Shown: positions 1-8,784 of the stretch, piece after piece
How positions within the stretch are numbered: position 1 is the stretch's first letter
Layout of the letters: each line of letters starts with the position of its first letter
Origin: Sphingopyxis sp. OPL5
GTDB lineage: Bacteria > Pseudomonadota > Alphaproteobacteria > Sphingomonadales > Sphingomonadaceae
Reading direction: 5' to 3'
Assembly: GCF_003797775.2 (NCBI RefSeq)
Contig: NZ_CP060725.1
Coordinates: forward strand, 1,054,001 to 1,118,000
Length of the DNA stretch: 64,000 nt
Made by a program: the position numbers and the translations under genes
The notes under the pieces: generated by a model
Databases searched by the model: none
What the model was told of the DNA's origin: nothing
The model's input: the letters and a program-made list of their open reading frames with translations, nothing else

Positions 1-307
1 TGTTGCGGCGCTCGGTGACGATCTGGCGCCCGCGATGCTGGCAGACATTGTAGAAGGCGCGGATCGCGCCATCGTCGCCATGCACGACCACCACCGGCTC
101 CTTGCCGATCATGATCGGAAACGCATCGCCGGGCCTTGCGACGTCCGCAACAGGACACGCCAGGAGCCAGACCTTCGAGAAGACCTTTTCGAACTCGGCG
201 GAAAGCACATCACGACCAGTGAATCTATGAGGCGAGATTCGCGACGTCGAAAATCCATCTGCGTCCAAAACCCCTTTATTTTCGGCAAGAATTATCTCTC
301 CGGTCAT
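1..307 (-). CDS. Rieske non-heme iron oxygenase alpha subunit, N-terminal part
   Basis: The gene reads leftward from an ATG at 307 and runs off the left edge, so only about 102 N-terminal residues are visible. Residues about 85-95 contain C-Q-H-R-G, the first Cys-x-His half of a Rieske [2Fe-2S] site. This half-site and the preceding beta-rich segment (PIMIGKEPVVVVHGDDG) are typical of ring-hydroxylating oxygenase alpha subunits. The second Cys-x2-His half and the mononuclear iron site lie outside the window. It is divergent from the SDR at 378, and the 70 bp between them carries a TATCTA/TAGATA inverted repeat, so the pair may be co-regulated. Family assignment is firm; the substrate is unknown. 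Confidence 0.8.
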   Translation of the reverse strand, partial: MTGEIILAENKGVLDADGFSTSRISPHRFTGRDVLSAEFEKVFSKVWLLACPVADVARPGDAFPIMIGKEPVVVVHGDDGAIRAFYNVCQHRGRQIVTERRN

Positions 308-332
308 ATTGGACTTTCCTCTTTCATCCTCT

Positions 333-350
333 TATCTAGTATCATAGATA
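333..350. promoter_or_regulatory. Candidate operator, TATCTA-N6-TAGATA
   Basis: An inverted repeat with half-sites at 333-338 and 345-350 sits in the divergent promoter region between the Rieske oxygenase and the SDR. Very similar sequences lie upstream of the SDR at 24265 and the DUF35/thiolase pair at 33844, which suggests one shared repressor. Confidence 0.45.
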
Positions 351-377
351 TAAGAAGATCGGATGGAGGGCAAGAGG

Positions 378-1106
378 ATGAAGACTGCCGTGATTACCGG
401 CGCCGCATCGGGTATCGGCCGGCACATCGCCATCGCACTGGCTTTGCGAGAAGCTGAAAGGCTGGTCCTGATCGACGTCGATGTCGATGGCATGAAAGAG
501 ACAGCGAGCCTTGCCTCAGGTGCGGAAACTATGCTGATCACGGCGGATCTTACATGCGCCGACGCCATCGCCTCGGCCTTTGCCTCGCTCGCCGACGGCC
601 AGATTATCATCGATCTCCTGTTCAATTGTGCCGGCATACCCGCCGGCACGCCGGCTTGGCCCGACACGCCTGCAGCGCGAATCCACACCATCATCGATCT
701 CAACCTCGCAGGCACGATTCTCAGCGTCCAGGCGGCGCTGCCGTTGATGCGCTCACCCGGCGGCTCGATCGTCAACATCGCGTCGGTCAGCGGCCTCAAT
801 CCCTATGCGACCGGCGCCGTCTATGCCGCGAGCAAGGCCGGCGTGATCATGTTTACCCGCTGCTGCGCCGAGCTTGCGGTCACCCATGGCGTCCGGGTCA
901 ACGCGCTTTGTCCGGGCATTGTCGACACGCCTTTCCTCCGGAAGACGGGGTCTGGTGGCCAGACGGCAGACTGGCTTGCCGAGCGCCTCCGTGACCGTTC
1001 GATCCTCACCGCAACCGAGGTAGCGGACGCGGCGATAAAGCTCGCGCTCGAGCCCGACACGGCGGGCGAATATGAAGTGCTGGTCGCCGGCACGGCCGAC
1101 GCCTAA
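378..1106 (+). CDS. Short-chain dehydrogenase/reductase (SDR)
   Basis: This 242-residue classical SDR has the N-terminal dinucleotide motif TGAASGIG, a CAG motif near residue 86 where NAG is usual, and the catalytic Y-x3-K in YAASK after an SVSG serine. It would oxidise or reduce a hydroxyl/keto group with NAD(P). The start is taken at the ATG at 378, because GGAGGG lies about 8 bases upstream; an in-frame ATG at 363 would add five residues. It is followed after 47 bp by the glyoxalase I gene on the same strand, probably one transcript. The substrate is not predictable. Confidence 0.85.
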   Translation: MKTAVITGAASGIGRHIAIALALREAERLVLIDVDVDGMKETASLASGAETMLITADLTCADAIASAFASLADGQIIIDLLFNCAGIPAGTPAWPDTPAARIHTIIDLNLAGTILSVQAALPLMRSPGGSIVNIASVSGLNPYATGAVYAASKAGVIMFTRCCAELAVTHGVRVNALCPGIVDTPFLRKTGSGGQTADWLAERLRDRSILTATEVADAAIKLALEPDTAGEYEVLVAGTADA

Positions 1107-1153
1107 TCACCTGCCTCACGCCTCCCCTTCCCCTCCGACAAGGATTTTCTTGC

Positions 1154-1654
1154 ATGACCACCTCATCCGAAACAGCCGGATATGCGCTGAACCAGACGAT
1201 GCTTCGTGTGCGAGATCCCGAAGATTCCCTGCGTTTCTATCGCGACATACTGGGCATGACGCTCCTCCAGCGGCTCGATTTCGAGGACATGCAATTCTCG
1301 CTCTACTTCCTTGCCTATCTCGGTGAAGGCGAGATCATTCCATCGGATCCAGCCGCGCGGGCGCGCTTCATATTCGATCGCGAAACGACGCTCGAGCTGA
1401 CGCATAACTGGGGAAGCGAGAAGGAAATCGCTACGCCCTACCATAATGGCAACAGCGAACCGCGGGGGTTCGGCCATATCGGAATCAGCGTGCCCGACGT
1501 CTATGAAGCATGCCAGCGCTTCGAACGGCTGGGTGCAACCTTCGTGAAGCGCCCGGATGACGGCAAAATGAAGGGGATCGCCTTCGTTTCCGATCCCGAT
1601 GGCTATTGGATCGAAATCCTCTCTTCGCCGCGCATGACCGACTTCCTGACCTGA
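1154..1654 (+). CDS. gloA: Glyoxalase I (lactoylglutathione lyase), Zn-type
   Basis: This 166-residue protein has two VOC (beta-alpha-beta-beta-beta) modules and would convert the hemithioacetal of methylglyoxal and glutathione to S-lactoylglutathione. The four expected metal ligands are visible: Q14, E81 in LELTHNWG, H108 in GFGHIGI and E154 in YWIEIL. An N-terminal Gln ligand and the extra loop region are features of the longer, eukaryote-like/Pseudomonas Zn-type enzymes rather than the short E. coli Ni-type. It follows the SDR on the same strand and is convergent with the GntR gene. It may serve aldehyde detoxification, or a related lyase step in this catabolic block. Confidence 0.85.
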   Translation: MTTSSETAGYALNQTMLRVRDPEDSLRFYRDILGMTLLQRLDFEDMQFSLYFLAYLGEGEIIPSDPAARARFIFDRETTLELTHNWGSEKEIATPYHNGNSEPRGFGHIGISVPDVYEACQRFERLGATFVKRPDDGKMKGIAFVSDPDGYWIEILSSPRMTDFLT

Positions 1655-1662
1655 GCGCCGTC

Positions 1663-2448
1663 CTAGAGCGGGTCGAGATCAGGATCGAAATCGGCGAAGG
1701 AAACGGTCCGCGCGACTTCGCTCGGAAACAGCTGGCGCATGTCCGCCAGATAGCCGTCGACAAGGCCACTCATCGCCCGGCGCGCCTCTTCGGCATCGCG
1801 CGCGCGAACCGCATCGAAGACCTTGCGCGCGCGCTGGAGGGCGAGAACCCGAAAGGGCTCGGCAGGGACCATTCCGCCCGACCGGGTCAAACGTCGCAGG
1901 GCTGGCGCCAGCATCTCGATCAGCGGATTACGCGTCGCATCGGCGACGGCGTTCCAGAAGCGCGAATAGGCACGATAATAAGTCGGATAATCACCGACCG
2001 CTGCGTCCATGTCGGTGATCGCCTGCGCCATCCGATCGCAGTCGTCGGCCGTGGCGTTGCGCGCCGCAAGCGCGATCATCCCCGGCTCCATCGCCGCGCG
2101 CGCAATCATGAGCGAGTCGACCGTGGCGCCCGAAAACTGGAGAACAAGCGCCAGAGTCGAAGCAAGCTCCTCCCAGTTCGGCTTGCCGACATAGGTTCCG
2201 CCCCCTGGCCCGGACTTTATCTTGATTACGCCTTGGATCTGGAGGAAACGCAGCGCCTCGCGCAACGCCCCGCGCGATACACCGTGGAGGGCCAGCGCCT
2301 CGGCCTCGGACCGGTAGCGGTCTCCGGGCTTCATGCCGCTATCGTAGATTTCCTGGGCTATATCACGCGCCAGGTGCAACGCCGTACCACCGCGCGGGCG
2401 CGCATCCCCCCGTTTGTCCTTCGCTCGCTCCCCTGCCATGCCTTGCAT
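1663..2448 (-). CDS. GntR-family transcriptional regulator, FadR/FCD subfamily
   Basis: The 261-residue protein has a winged helix-turn-helix at residues about 25-95 (GDRYRSEAEALALHGVSRGALREAL region) and an all-helical FCD ligand-binding domain at about 105-245. In many FCD proteins a metal-binding His occurs in FHxAIAxAxxNPLL. Here the matching segment reads RFWNAVADATRNPLI, with Trp in place of that His, so the metal site may be incomplete. The gene ends the leftward block of MFS, SDR, ligase and TonB receptor but is separated from the MFS stop by 63 bp. It is a natural candidate for local control, probably with an acid or acyl-CoA as effector. That target assignment is inference. Confidence 0.85.
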   Translation of the reverse strand: MQGMAGERAKDKRGDARPRGGTALHLARDIAQEIYDSGMKPGDRYRSEAEALALHGVSRGALREALRFLQIQGVIKIKSGPGGGTYVGKPNWEELASTLALVLQFSGATVDSLMIARAAMEPGMIALAARNATADDCDRMAQAITDMDAAVGDYPTYYRAYSRFWNAVADATRNPLIEMLAPALRRLTRSGGMVPAEPFRVLALQRARKVFDAVRARDAEEARRAMSGLVDGYLADMRQLFPSEVARTVSFADFDPDLDPL

Positions 2449-2511
2449 TCGTCTCCGCCGCCAATCTCGCCTAGCTAGTCAGTCCGGCGGCATATGGAAA
2501 GGCCGCAGCGC

Positions 2512-3804
2512 TCAGAGCGGTATCGCGTTCCGGCGCATGTGGCGCGATCCGAGCAGAAAATGCAGCGCAGACCACAGGGAGAAGGGGACGAGCAGAAGCA
2601 TGGCCGAAGACAATCCGTCCTGCCCGCTCGCCCGTTGAACGATATCGCTCGCAGCCCCGATCAGCAGCGGCATGCAGCCAAAACCGATGATATTATAGGT
2701 GAGCAAAAGGAGGGCGGCGCCCATAGCCCGCGAGTCCGGCGGTGATTGCGACTGCACGGCGGCATACGTTGGTCCGAGCCAGATCCCGCCCACCAGAGCG
2801 GGGAAAGCGTAAAGCCATAGCGCTGTGGTCGTATCGTCGACGGTCAGGAACAAGAACAGAGCCGGAAGCGCGATGACCTTCGCGGCGGCGGCGACCCAGA
2901 GCCGGCGCGCGGGATCGGTTCGGCCGAGCCGATCGGCGACCCAGCCGCCGATGATCATGCCGCTCGACCCGATGATGCCGCTGAGCAGGCCGAGTGCCAG
3001 CCCGACATCCAGCGCCGACATCTGGTGCGTCCGCATCAGATAGGTCGGCACGAACAAAATGGTCGAGGCAGAAACGCCCGCTGCCAGCGAAGCACCGATG
3101 AAGACATGGCGCAGCACGCGGTCCTTCCAGATCAGCGCGACGTTGCGCGTGAACGCCCCACGCAGCGCCGAGGAAAATACCGCAACCCTTGTACGCGCCC
3201 GAAAGACGTCCTTTGCCGCCATGGCAACGAGCGGCGCCAGGAGAACGCCCGGCAAGCCCACCGCAACAAAAGCGAGGCGCCAGCCATATTCCTGTACAAG
3301 CCATGCACCCAGCAGATAGGAGAGCGTCAGGCCAGCCGAAGCGCCGGCGGCATAGACCCCAAGCGCCAGCGCTCGGCGATCGTCGGGAAAAAGATCGGCG
3401 ATCAGGCTGTGCGCCGGCGGACTGCATCCCGCTTCCCCGAGCCCCACGCCCGCGCGCACGAGCAGCAACTGTACGAAGGACGTCGCCGCGCCGCACAGCA
3501 TCGTCATCATGCTCCAGACCGCGAGCGAGATGGCGATGATCCGGGACCGGTTGCTGCGATCGGCCGCAAAGGACACGAAAATCCCGCCGATGCCGTACAT
3601 CAGCGAGAAGGCAAAGCCCCCGAGCAACCCGAGCTGCCAATCCGCCAGCGCAAATTCGCCCTGGATCGAGGGCAACAGGATGGCGAGGATATTCCGGTCG
3701 ATGTTCGCGAGCACAAAAACCGCCGTCAGCAGAAGGAGTGTCGTCCAGGGCCGCGGCACGCCCGTCATGGCGGTGGGCAATTCGCTTGAGTTCGGCCGAT
3801 CCAA
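2512..3804 (-). CDS. MFS transporter (spinster-like)
   Basis: This is a hydrophobic protein of about 430 residues with roughly 12 membrane segments. The first segment carries the N-I-D-R-N element (ANIDRNILAILLPSI), and the loop between helices 2 and 3 carries the MFS motif A region (FAADRSNRSR). The next half has the G-x-G-E-A-G helix. Such spinster-like MFS proteins are common beside aromatic and acid catabolic genes in sphingomonads. I prefer a TTG start at 3804, preceded by GGGAG; the ATG at 3768 has no visible ribosome site. It lies 29 bp after the SDR stop on the same strand and probably imports the substrate or a breakdown product of this operon. Confidence 0.8.
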   Translation of the reverse strand: MDRPNSSELPTAMTGVPRPWTTLLLLTAVFVLANIDRNILAILLPSIQGEFALADWQLGLLGGFAFSLMYGIGGIFVSFAADRSNRSRIIAISLAVWSMMTMLCGAATSFVQLLLVRAGVGLGEAGCSPPAHSLIADLFPDDRRALALGVYAAGASAGLTLSYLLGAWLVQEYGWRLAFVAVGLPGVLLAPLVAMAAKDVFRARTRVAVFSSALRGAFTRNVALIWKDRVLRHVFIGASLAAGVSASTILFVPTYLMRTHQMSALDVGLALGLLSGIIGSSGMIIGGWVADRLGRTDPARRLWVAAAAKVIALPALFLFLTVDDTTTALWLYAFPALVGGIWLGPTYAAVQSQSPPDSRAMGAALLLLTYNIIGFGCMPLLIGAASDIVQRASGQDGLSSAMLLLVPFSLWSALHFLLGSRHMRRNAIPL

Positions 3805-3833
3805 GATGATCTTCTCCCGCTGCTTCCAGGGCG

Positions 3834-4616
3834 TCAAAAAACGGTGTAGCCGCCGTCCACGACGATCGAATCCCCGGTGTGAAAACTCGAGGCATCGCTC
3901 GCGAGGTAGACCGCGATCGCCGAGAAATCGTCGCCATCCCCCCATCGCCCGACCGGCGCACGCGCCACGACATTATTGTTGAATTTGTCCCAACCCTGCA
4001 GCCTCTCGGTCATGTCCGATCGGGTCCAGCCGGGCAGGATGCTGTTCGCCCGGATCCCCAGGGGACCGAGCTCGACCGCCATCGCGCGGGTGAGCGAGAC
4101 GACCGCGCCTTTCGTCGCGCCATAATGTTCGTTGCGTGCCGCGCCATGCATCGACGCGGTCGATGCGATCGAAACCAGCGATCCCCCGCGCGCGCCCGTC
4201 TCGCCGCGCGCGATCATATGCCGGGCCGCCTCGCGAAGCGTGAAAAAGACGCCGTGAACGTTGACGTCCTGGATACGGCGAAAATCCTCGAGCGAAATGT
4301 CGAACATGTCCTTTCGGGCGATGCTGAGTCCGGCGTTGGCGATCGCCTGATCGATCCGGCCGAATTCATCCATGATCGCCGCGATCCCGGCCGCGACCGC
4401 CGCCTCGTCGGCGACATCGACCGATGCACAGCGCACTTCGCCGCCGAAACCGCGAAGCTCTTGCACCGCCCGCTCGTTCTTTTCGGGCTTGTTGCCCCAG
4501 ATGACAACGGTCGCGCCGTGCATGGCCAACCCCTTCGCCATGCCGAGACCGATACCGCCGTTGCCCCCGGTCACCAGCGCGACCTTGCCGGTCAAATCGA
4601 ACAACCCCTGTGTCAT
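3834..4616 (-). CDS. Short-chain dehydrogenase/reductase (SDR)
   Basis: This 260-residue classical SDR has TGGNGGIG at residues 16-23, NAG in ANAGLS, an S-x-S region (VSIASTASM) and the catalytic YGATK. The C-terminal GDSIVVDGGY is typical of FabG-like enzymes. It would act on a secondary alcohol or ketone, possibly a 3-hydroxyacyl-CoA, since the next upstream gene on the same strand (12 bp gap) is an acyl-CoA ligase and the next downstream is an MFS transporter. The order TonB receptor, ligase, SDR, MFS suggests one leftward operon. Confidence 0.85.
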   Translation of the reverse strand: MTQGLFDLTGKVALVTGGNGGIGLGMAKGLAMHGATVVIWGNKPEKNERAVQELRGFGGEVRCASVDVADEAAVAAGIAAIMDEFGRIDQAIANAGLSIARKDMFDISLEDFRRIQDVNVHGVFFTLREAARHMIARGETGARGGSLVSIASTASMHGAARNEHYGATKGAVVSLTRAMAVELGPLGIRANSILPGWTRSDMTERLQGWDKFNNNVVARAPVGRWGDGDDFSAIAVYLASDASSFHTGDSIVVDGGYTVF

Positions 4617-4628
4617 AAAATCTCCTGT

Positions 4629-6164
4629 TCAGGCGGCGCGAAAACGATCGCGCAATTCGGTCTTGAGAATCTTGCCGACACCCGACAATGGCAGTTCGTC
4701 GACAAGCGAAAGCGATCGCGGCAGCTTGTAACCCGCGAGCGATGCCCGGCAATGATCCTGGATCCCGGCCAGATCGAGTTCGGCATGGGGCTTCGGTACG
4801 ACGACCGCATGAACGCGCTCGCCCCAATTCGCGTCGGGCAAGCCGATGATCGCGAGCGCAGCTATTCCCGGATGGGTGGAAAGCACCGTCTCGACCTCCG
4901 CCGAATAGACATTCTCGCCGCCCGTCACGATCATGTCCTTCAGCCGGTCGACGATCGTGACATATCCGTCCGCATCCATCCGCCCGACATCGCCGGTGTG
5001 CATCCAGCCGTCGCGCAGCACCGCTGCGGTTTCCTCGGGTCGCCCCCAATAGCCGAGCATGACGTTGGGACCGCGAACGGCGACCTCGCCCGACACCCCT
5101 CGGGGGGCCTCGCTGCCATCGGGTGCAACGATCCGCACTTCGCAGATCGCCGTCGCGCGGCCGGCCGAACGGGCGCGGCCGTTCGCGAACGCCTCTGGAC
5201 CATGGTCGGCAGGCGCGAGAAGGCAGCATGTCGGCGACAATTCGGTCATGCCATAGGCCTGGCAAAAGCTGGTCTGCGGAAATGCAGCGACGAGCCGGGC
5301 GAGCAATGCCTGGTCAATCGTCGATGCTCCATATCGGATCAGACACACGCTGCCGGTATCGAAATCGGCAAAGCGCGGATGATCCACCAGCATCCGGAGC
5401 ATGGTGGGGACGAGGAAGAGATCGGTCACCTTGTGCGTCTCGATCGCGTCGAGAACCTGCAAGGGATCGAAGACAGGCAGGAAGACGCAGGCCGCGCCCG
5501 CGAAGAGCGCGAGAAACAGTCCGGCGAGCCCGCCAATATGGAAAAGCGGCGCAGAGTGGAGAAAGACCGTGCCGGGCGTCGCCCCGGGCAAAGACAGGGT
5601 CGCCAATTGCGAGAAGGCGATGCCCGAATGGCTGAGCATCACACCCTTGGGTTTACCCGTCGTCCCCCCCGTATATATGATCGCGGCGAGATCCGCGCCG
5701 CGGCGAAGCGCATCGGGAACAGCATCGGCGGCGTCGAGCCACGCTTCGCGGCCCGCGACTCCATCGACAGTGGATGCACCGATCGACACGATGTAGCGCA
5801 GGTGCGGAGCGGCAGTGCGGATGTCCGGGATCAGCGCGTCGAAAAAGGGATCGACGATGAGGACCGATGTTTCGCAATCGACGAGCGAGAAGGCAATCTC
5901 GGCGCTCGACCAGCGCGTGTTGACCGGGTTGATGACCCCGCCCGCCCAGAAGGTGCCGAGAAGATATTCGGCATAGTGGTTCCCGTTGCGGGCCAGAAGC
6001 GCCACCCGGTCGCCCGGCTCGACGCCCAGAGCCCGTATCGCGCCGGCGAAGCGCGCCGCCCGGTCACGCAGTTCCGCCCAGCTCAACCGCTCGTCGCCAT
6101 CGACAAGCGCGATGGCATCCGGCGTTCGCTGTACCATTCTGTGCAGGCATTGAGTCAGATACAT
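4629..6164 (-). CDS. AMP-forming acyl-CoA ligase
   Basis: This 511-residue member of the ANL superfamily activates a carboxylic acid to its acyl-adenylate and then to the CoA thioester. The P-loop-like signature YTGGTTGKPKG is near residue 165. AYGMTELSP, the GWMHTGDVG/DRLKDMIVTGGENV hinge and the catalytic-lysine region GVGKILKTE all follow in the right order. The start is at the ATG at 6164 (MYLTQCLHRMV). The gene lies 59 bp after the TonB receptor and 12 bp before the SDR, consistent with uptake followed by CoA activation. Acyl specificity is unknown; the length fits medium-chain or aromatic acid ligases. Confidence 0.88.
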   Translation of the reverse strand: MYLTQCLHRMVQRTPDAIALVDGDERLSWAELRDRAARFAGAIRALGVEPGDRVALLARNGNHYAEYLLGTFWAGGVINPVNTRWSSAEIAFSLVDCETSVLIVDPFFDALIPDIRTAAPHLRYIVSIGASTVDGVAGREAWLDAADAVPDALRRGADLAAIIYTGGTTGKPKGVMLSHSGIAFSQLATLSLPGATPGTVFLHSAPLFHIGGLAGLFLALFAGAACVFLPVFDPLQVLDAIETHKVTDLFLVPTMLRMLVDHPRFADFDTGSVCLIRYGASTIDQALLARLVAAFPQTSFCQAYGMTELSPTCCLLAPADHGPEAFANGRARSAGRATAICEVRIVAPDGSEAPRGVSGEVAVRGPNVMLGYWGRPEETAAVLRDGWMHTGDVGRMDADGYVTIVDRLKDMIVTGGENVYSAEVETVLSTHPGIAALAIIGLPDANWGERVHAVVVPKPHAELDLAGIQDHCRASLAGYKLPRSLSLVDELPLSGVGKILKTELRDRFRAA

Positions 6165-6192
6165 GGGACCGTCCGACAGGGAGAGAGGCGGC

Positions 6193-6221
6193 GCGGGGCG
6201 GCGCGCGCCGCGCCGCCCCGC
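6193..6221. repeat. GC-rich perfect inverted repeat between TonB receptor and ligase
   Basis: A 13-bp stem (6193-6205 and 6209-6221) with a 3-base loop lies directly after the TonB receptor stop and before the ligase start. There is no T-tract on the coding strand, so it may be an mRNA-stabilising or attenuating hairpin rather than a simple terminator. Confidence 0.5.
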
Positions 6222-6223
6222 AA

Positions 6224-8593
6224 TCAGAAGCGGGCCTTTGCTTGCACGGCGATGACGCGGGGCTGGTCGACCTGAACCGTATAAGCGCCGGCGACGAGCG
6301 GAACGTTGAAACCGAAGCTCGGCACATATTCGTTGGTGAGATTCTTGCCGACCAAGGCCAGTTCCCAGCGTCCGTCGGCATCTCCGACACCAATGCGCAG
6401 GTCGTAGAGGGCGACCCCGCCCGTGATACGGTTCGGATCGCCGTCCGGCCCATATTCCTGGCTGGTCCGCGCCGAGACGCGGCCATCGGCTATTGCGACC
6501 AGGCCGCCGCCCACAGGCTGGCGCAGATTGACGAAGAGCGATCCCGACCAGTTCGGAGAATAGGCCAGCGTATGTCCGCTCAGATCCTGACCGCGCGATC
6601 CACCCGTCGTCACGCACCCCAGCGCCGCGGTCTGGTTCGCATAGCAAGGCGCATTGAGGTAGGAGACATAATAGGCATCGAGATAGGCCAGGTTGCCGCC
6701 GATGGTGACACCGTCGACGACCGCGAATTCCGCCTCGGCCTCGACGCCGCGACTCCGGGCCTTTGCGGCGTTACGAACCGTAAAGCCGACGCCATTGAAG
6801 GAACTCAGCTGAAGATCGTTGAAGGTGCTCGAAAAGGCGCTGACATTGAGGCGCCCCCGCCTGCCGAACAGGCTGGTCTTATAGCCAAGCTCGAAGGATT
6901 CGGCCGTCTCGGGCAGAAATTGATATGTGGCGTCGGAGAAGGTCGCGATTGATGAATCGAAGCCGCCTTGCTTGAAGCCGGTCCGGTAGCTTCCGTAGAG
7001 AAGACCGCCCTTGTACGGCTCCCACTCGATCGAGACCGAGGGCGTGAACTTGCTTTCGCCCGAGGAACGCTTCACGTCGAAAGGACGCTGCCCGAGGACC
7101 GCGGCGGCTGTGGCGAGCACGACCGGGTCGGTGCTGGGCGTCGTCCCCGTGCCCGGGGCCGGAACGACGCGGATGTTGTGGATGTTGCGATCCGAGGTCT
7201 GATAGCGTCCGCCTGCGGTGAGGCGGAAGCCGGGCGCGAACTCGAATGTGCCTTGGGCAAACACGCCCATCGTGGACTCGTCGCGATAGGTGGTCGTGCA
7301 GCCCCTGATCCTGGTCGTGCGTCCCAGCACCCCCAGGTCGAAGTCGCTGCAGGAATCGATCGAGTCGATCTGCATGTTCTGGAAGTAGATACCGCCGATA
7401 TAGGTGAAGCGCTGGTTCGGATCGGATTCGATGCGCAATTCCTGGCTGAACTGCTTGGTCGACTGATTGAGGAACGTGTTGACGATCGGCAGCGGCGTCG
7501 CGTCGGCATCGATCTGCTCGCGCCATTTGCTATCGATATAGCCGGTTAGCGAGACGATCTTGGCAAAGTCGACATCGAGCGTTGCCCGGAAAGTTCCGAT
7601 GACGGCGCGATCCTTTCCGCATTCGTCGCAGGCGTTCGGATTGCGACCGGCCGAGCGGAATCGACTCGCAGTAAAATCTTCATCGGCGTCGAGTGCGCGC
7701 ACCTGTGCGACAAAGCTGTTCACATTGGCGAAACGCGTATCGACGAAGCCAATCTGTGCGGAGCGACCGAAGCTGGTCGCGCGGCTCGCCTGCACCGATG
7801 CGAAGAGTTCGAGATTGTCGGTCGGATTGGCAAGCAGGCTGAAGCGCCCGGAGATGCTCTTCTCCTCGGGCGCGCGTTTGTCGGTGTAGCTGTTGAAGAA
7901 GGCGCCGTCGGACGTCGACGCCTTGACCGCAAGGCGCGCAGCGACCCGGTCGCTCAACGGCCCGGTCACATAGCCTTCGAGCGAACGACGCGTTCCCCCG
8001 TCGATATCGACCAAGCCGACCGCCTGCCCCTCCAGGGTAAAGCGCGGCTGGCCCGACGTGATGTTGATCGCGCCACCGATCGTGCTCTTGCCGAACAGCG
8101 TGCTCTGCGGCCCTTTCAGAATTTCGACCTGCTCCGTGTCGAGGAAGGCGAGACGCGACAGGCGGGCGACGCCCATCGAAATACCGTCCTGAAACAGGCC
8201 GACCGACTGTTCGAAGGCGGCGCTCGATCCCGAGCCCACGCCGCGGACGAACAATTGCTCGCTGAGCCCGCCGTAGCTGATGTGGAGTGTCGGAACCGAC
8301 GTCGAAAGCGCTTCAAGCCCGGTGGTGCCCTGGTTGACAAGAGATTCGCCGCTCACCGCCTGCACCGACACCGGCACGTCCTGGAGGCTCTGCGCGCGCT
8401 TTTGCGCTGTGACGATGATTTCGGTCAGCGCAGGACCTTCCGATGCCGCGTCGGCCGCGTCGGCGCCGGTTTGCTGCGCATGAACAGTCGCCGGCGCAGT
8501 GGCCCCCGCCGCCAGCGCCGCGAGCGCGCAGTGCGCGAGCATCCGCGCCCGACCTTGGTACAAACGCGGCGCTTGAATCAGCTCCTCGAGCAT
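6224..8593 (-). CDS. TonB-dependent outer-membrane receptor
   Basis: The 789-residue precursor has an N-terminal signal peptide ending near HAQ. A plug domain begins with the EIIVTAQKRAQSLQDVPVSV signature, and a long beta-barrel ends in phenylalanine (QAKARF), as needed for outer-membrane assembly. The start at 8593 is preceded by GGGAGAGGG. This class takes up bulky substrates across the outer membrane in sphingomonads. It heads the leftward ligase/SDR/MFS run and is divergent from a P450, so the substrate is probably a hydrophobic acid or its precursor. It belongs to the same broad family as the receptor at 59820-62210. Confidence 0.9.
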   Translation of the reverse strand: MLEELIQAPRLYQGRARMLAHCALAALAAGATAPATVHAQQTGADAADAASEGPALTEIIVTAQKRAQSLQDVPVSVQAVSGESLVNQGTTGLEALSTSVPTLHISYGGLSEQLFVRGVGSGSSAAFEQSVGLFQDGISMGVARLSRLAFLDTEQVEILKGPQSTLFGKSTIGGAINITSGQPRFTLEGQAVGLVDIDGGTRRSLEGYVTGPLSDRVAARLAVKASTSDGAFFNSYTDKRAPEEKSISGRFSLLANPTDNLELFASVQASRATSFGRSAQIGFVDTRFANVNSFVAQVRALDADEDFTASRFRSAGRNPNACDECGKDRAVIGTFRATLDVDFAKIVSLTGYIDSKWREQIDADATPLPIVNTFLNQSTKQFSQELRIESDPNQRFTYIGGIYFQNMQIDSIDSCSDFDLGVLGRTTRIRGCTTTYRDESTMGVFAQGTFEFAPGFRLTAGGRYQTSDRNIHNIRVVPAPGTGTTPSTDPVVLATAAAVLGQRPFDVKRSSGESKFTPSVSIEWEPYKGGLLYGSYRTGFKQGGFDSSIATFSDATYQFLPETAESFELGYKTSLFGRRGRLNVSAFSSTFNDLQLSSFNGVGFTVRNAAKARSRGVEAEAEFAVVDGVTIGGNLAYLDAYYVSYLNAPCYANQTAALGCVTTGGSRGQDLSGHTLAYSPNWSGSLFVNLRQPVGGGLVAIADGRVSARTSQEYGPDGDPNRITGGVALYDLRIGVGDADGRWELALVGKNLTNEYVPSFGFNVPLVAGAYTVQVDQPRVIAVQAKARF

Positions 8594-8784
8594 ATCCCTC
8601 TCCCATGTTCGCCATGCTACGTCGGGTGACGCGCACAATCTAGCATCCTTGATTACTCGGAGTCGATGACATGTCAAGCATTGCGTAATCCATATTATGC
8701 GCTGTTTAATGTCAGTATATCTCAGACATGTTGACCAAGACCCGTATCAAGGATACCTGATATGAAATTATTGGGAGATGATTG
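8594..8784. promoter_or_regulatory. Divergent promoter region, TonB receptor / P450
   Basis: This 191-bp AT-richer gap between divergent genes contains an inverted repeat GTATC-AAG-GATAC at 8744-8756. It lies 28 bp before the P450 start and just after a TTGACC hexamer (8731-8736), so it could be an operator over the P450 promoter. The GntR at 1663 is one candidate partner; this is not shown by the sequence. Confidence 0.4.

Noticed and set aside
3879..6275. A 798-codon open frame on the plus strand
   Set aside because: It crosses three well-supported minus-strand genes (SDR, ligase and the end of the TonB receptor) and has an Arg/Asp-rich composition typical of antisense frames.
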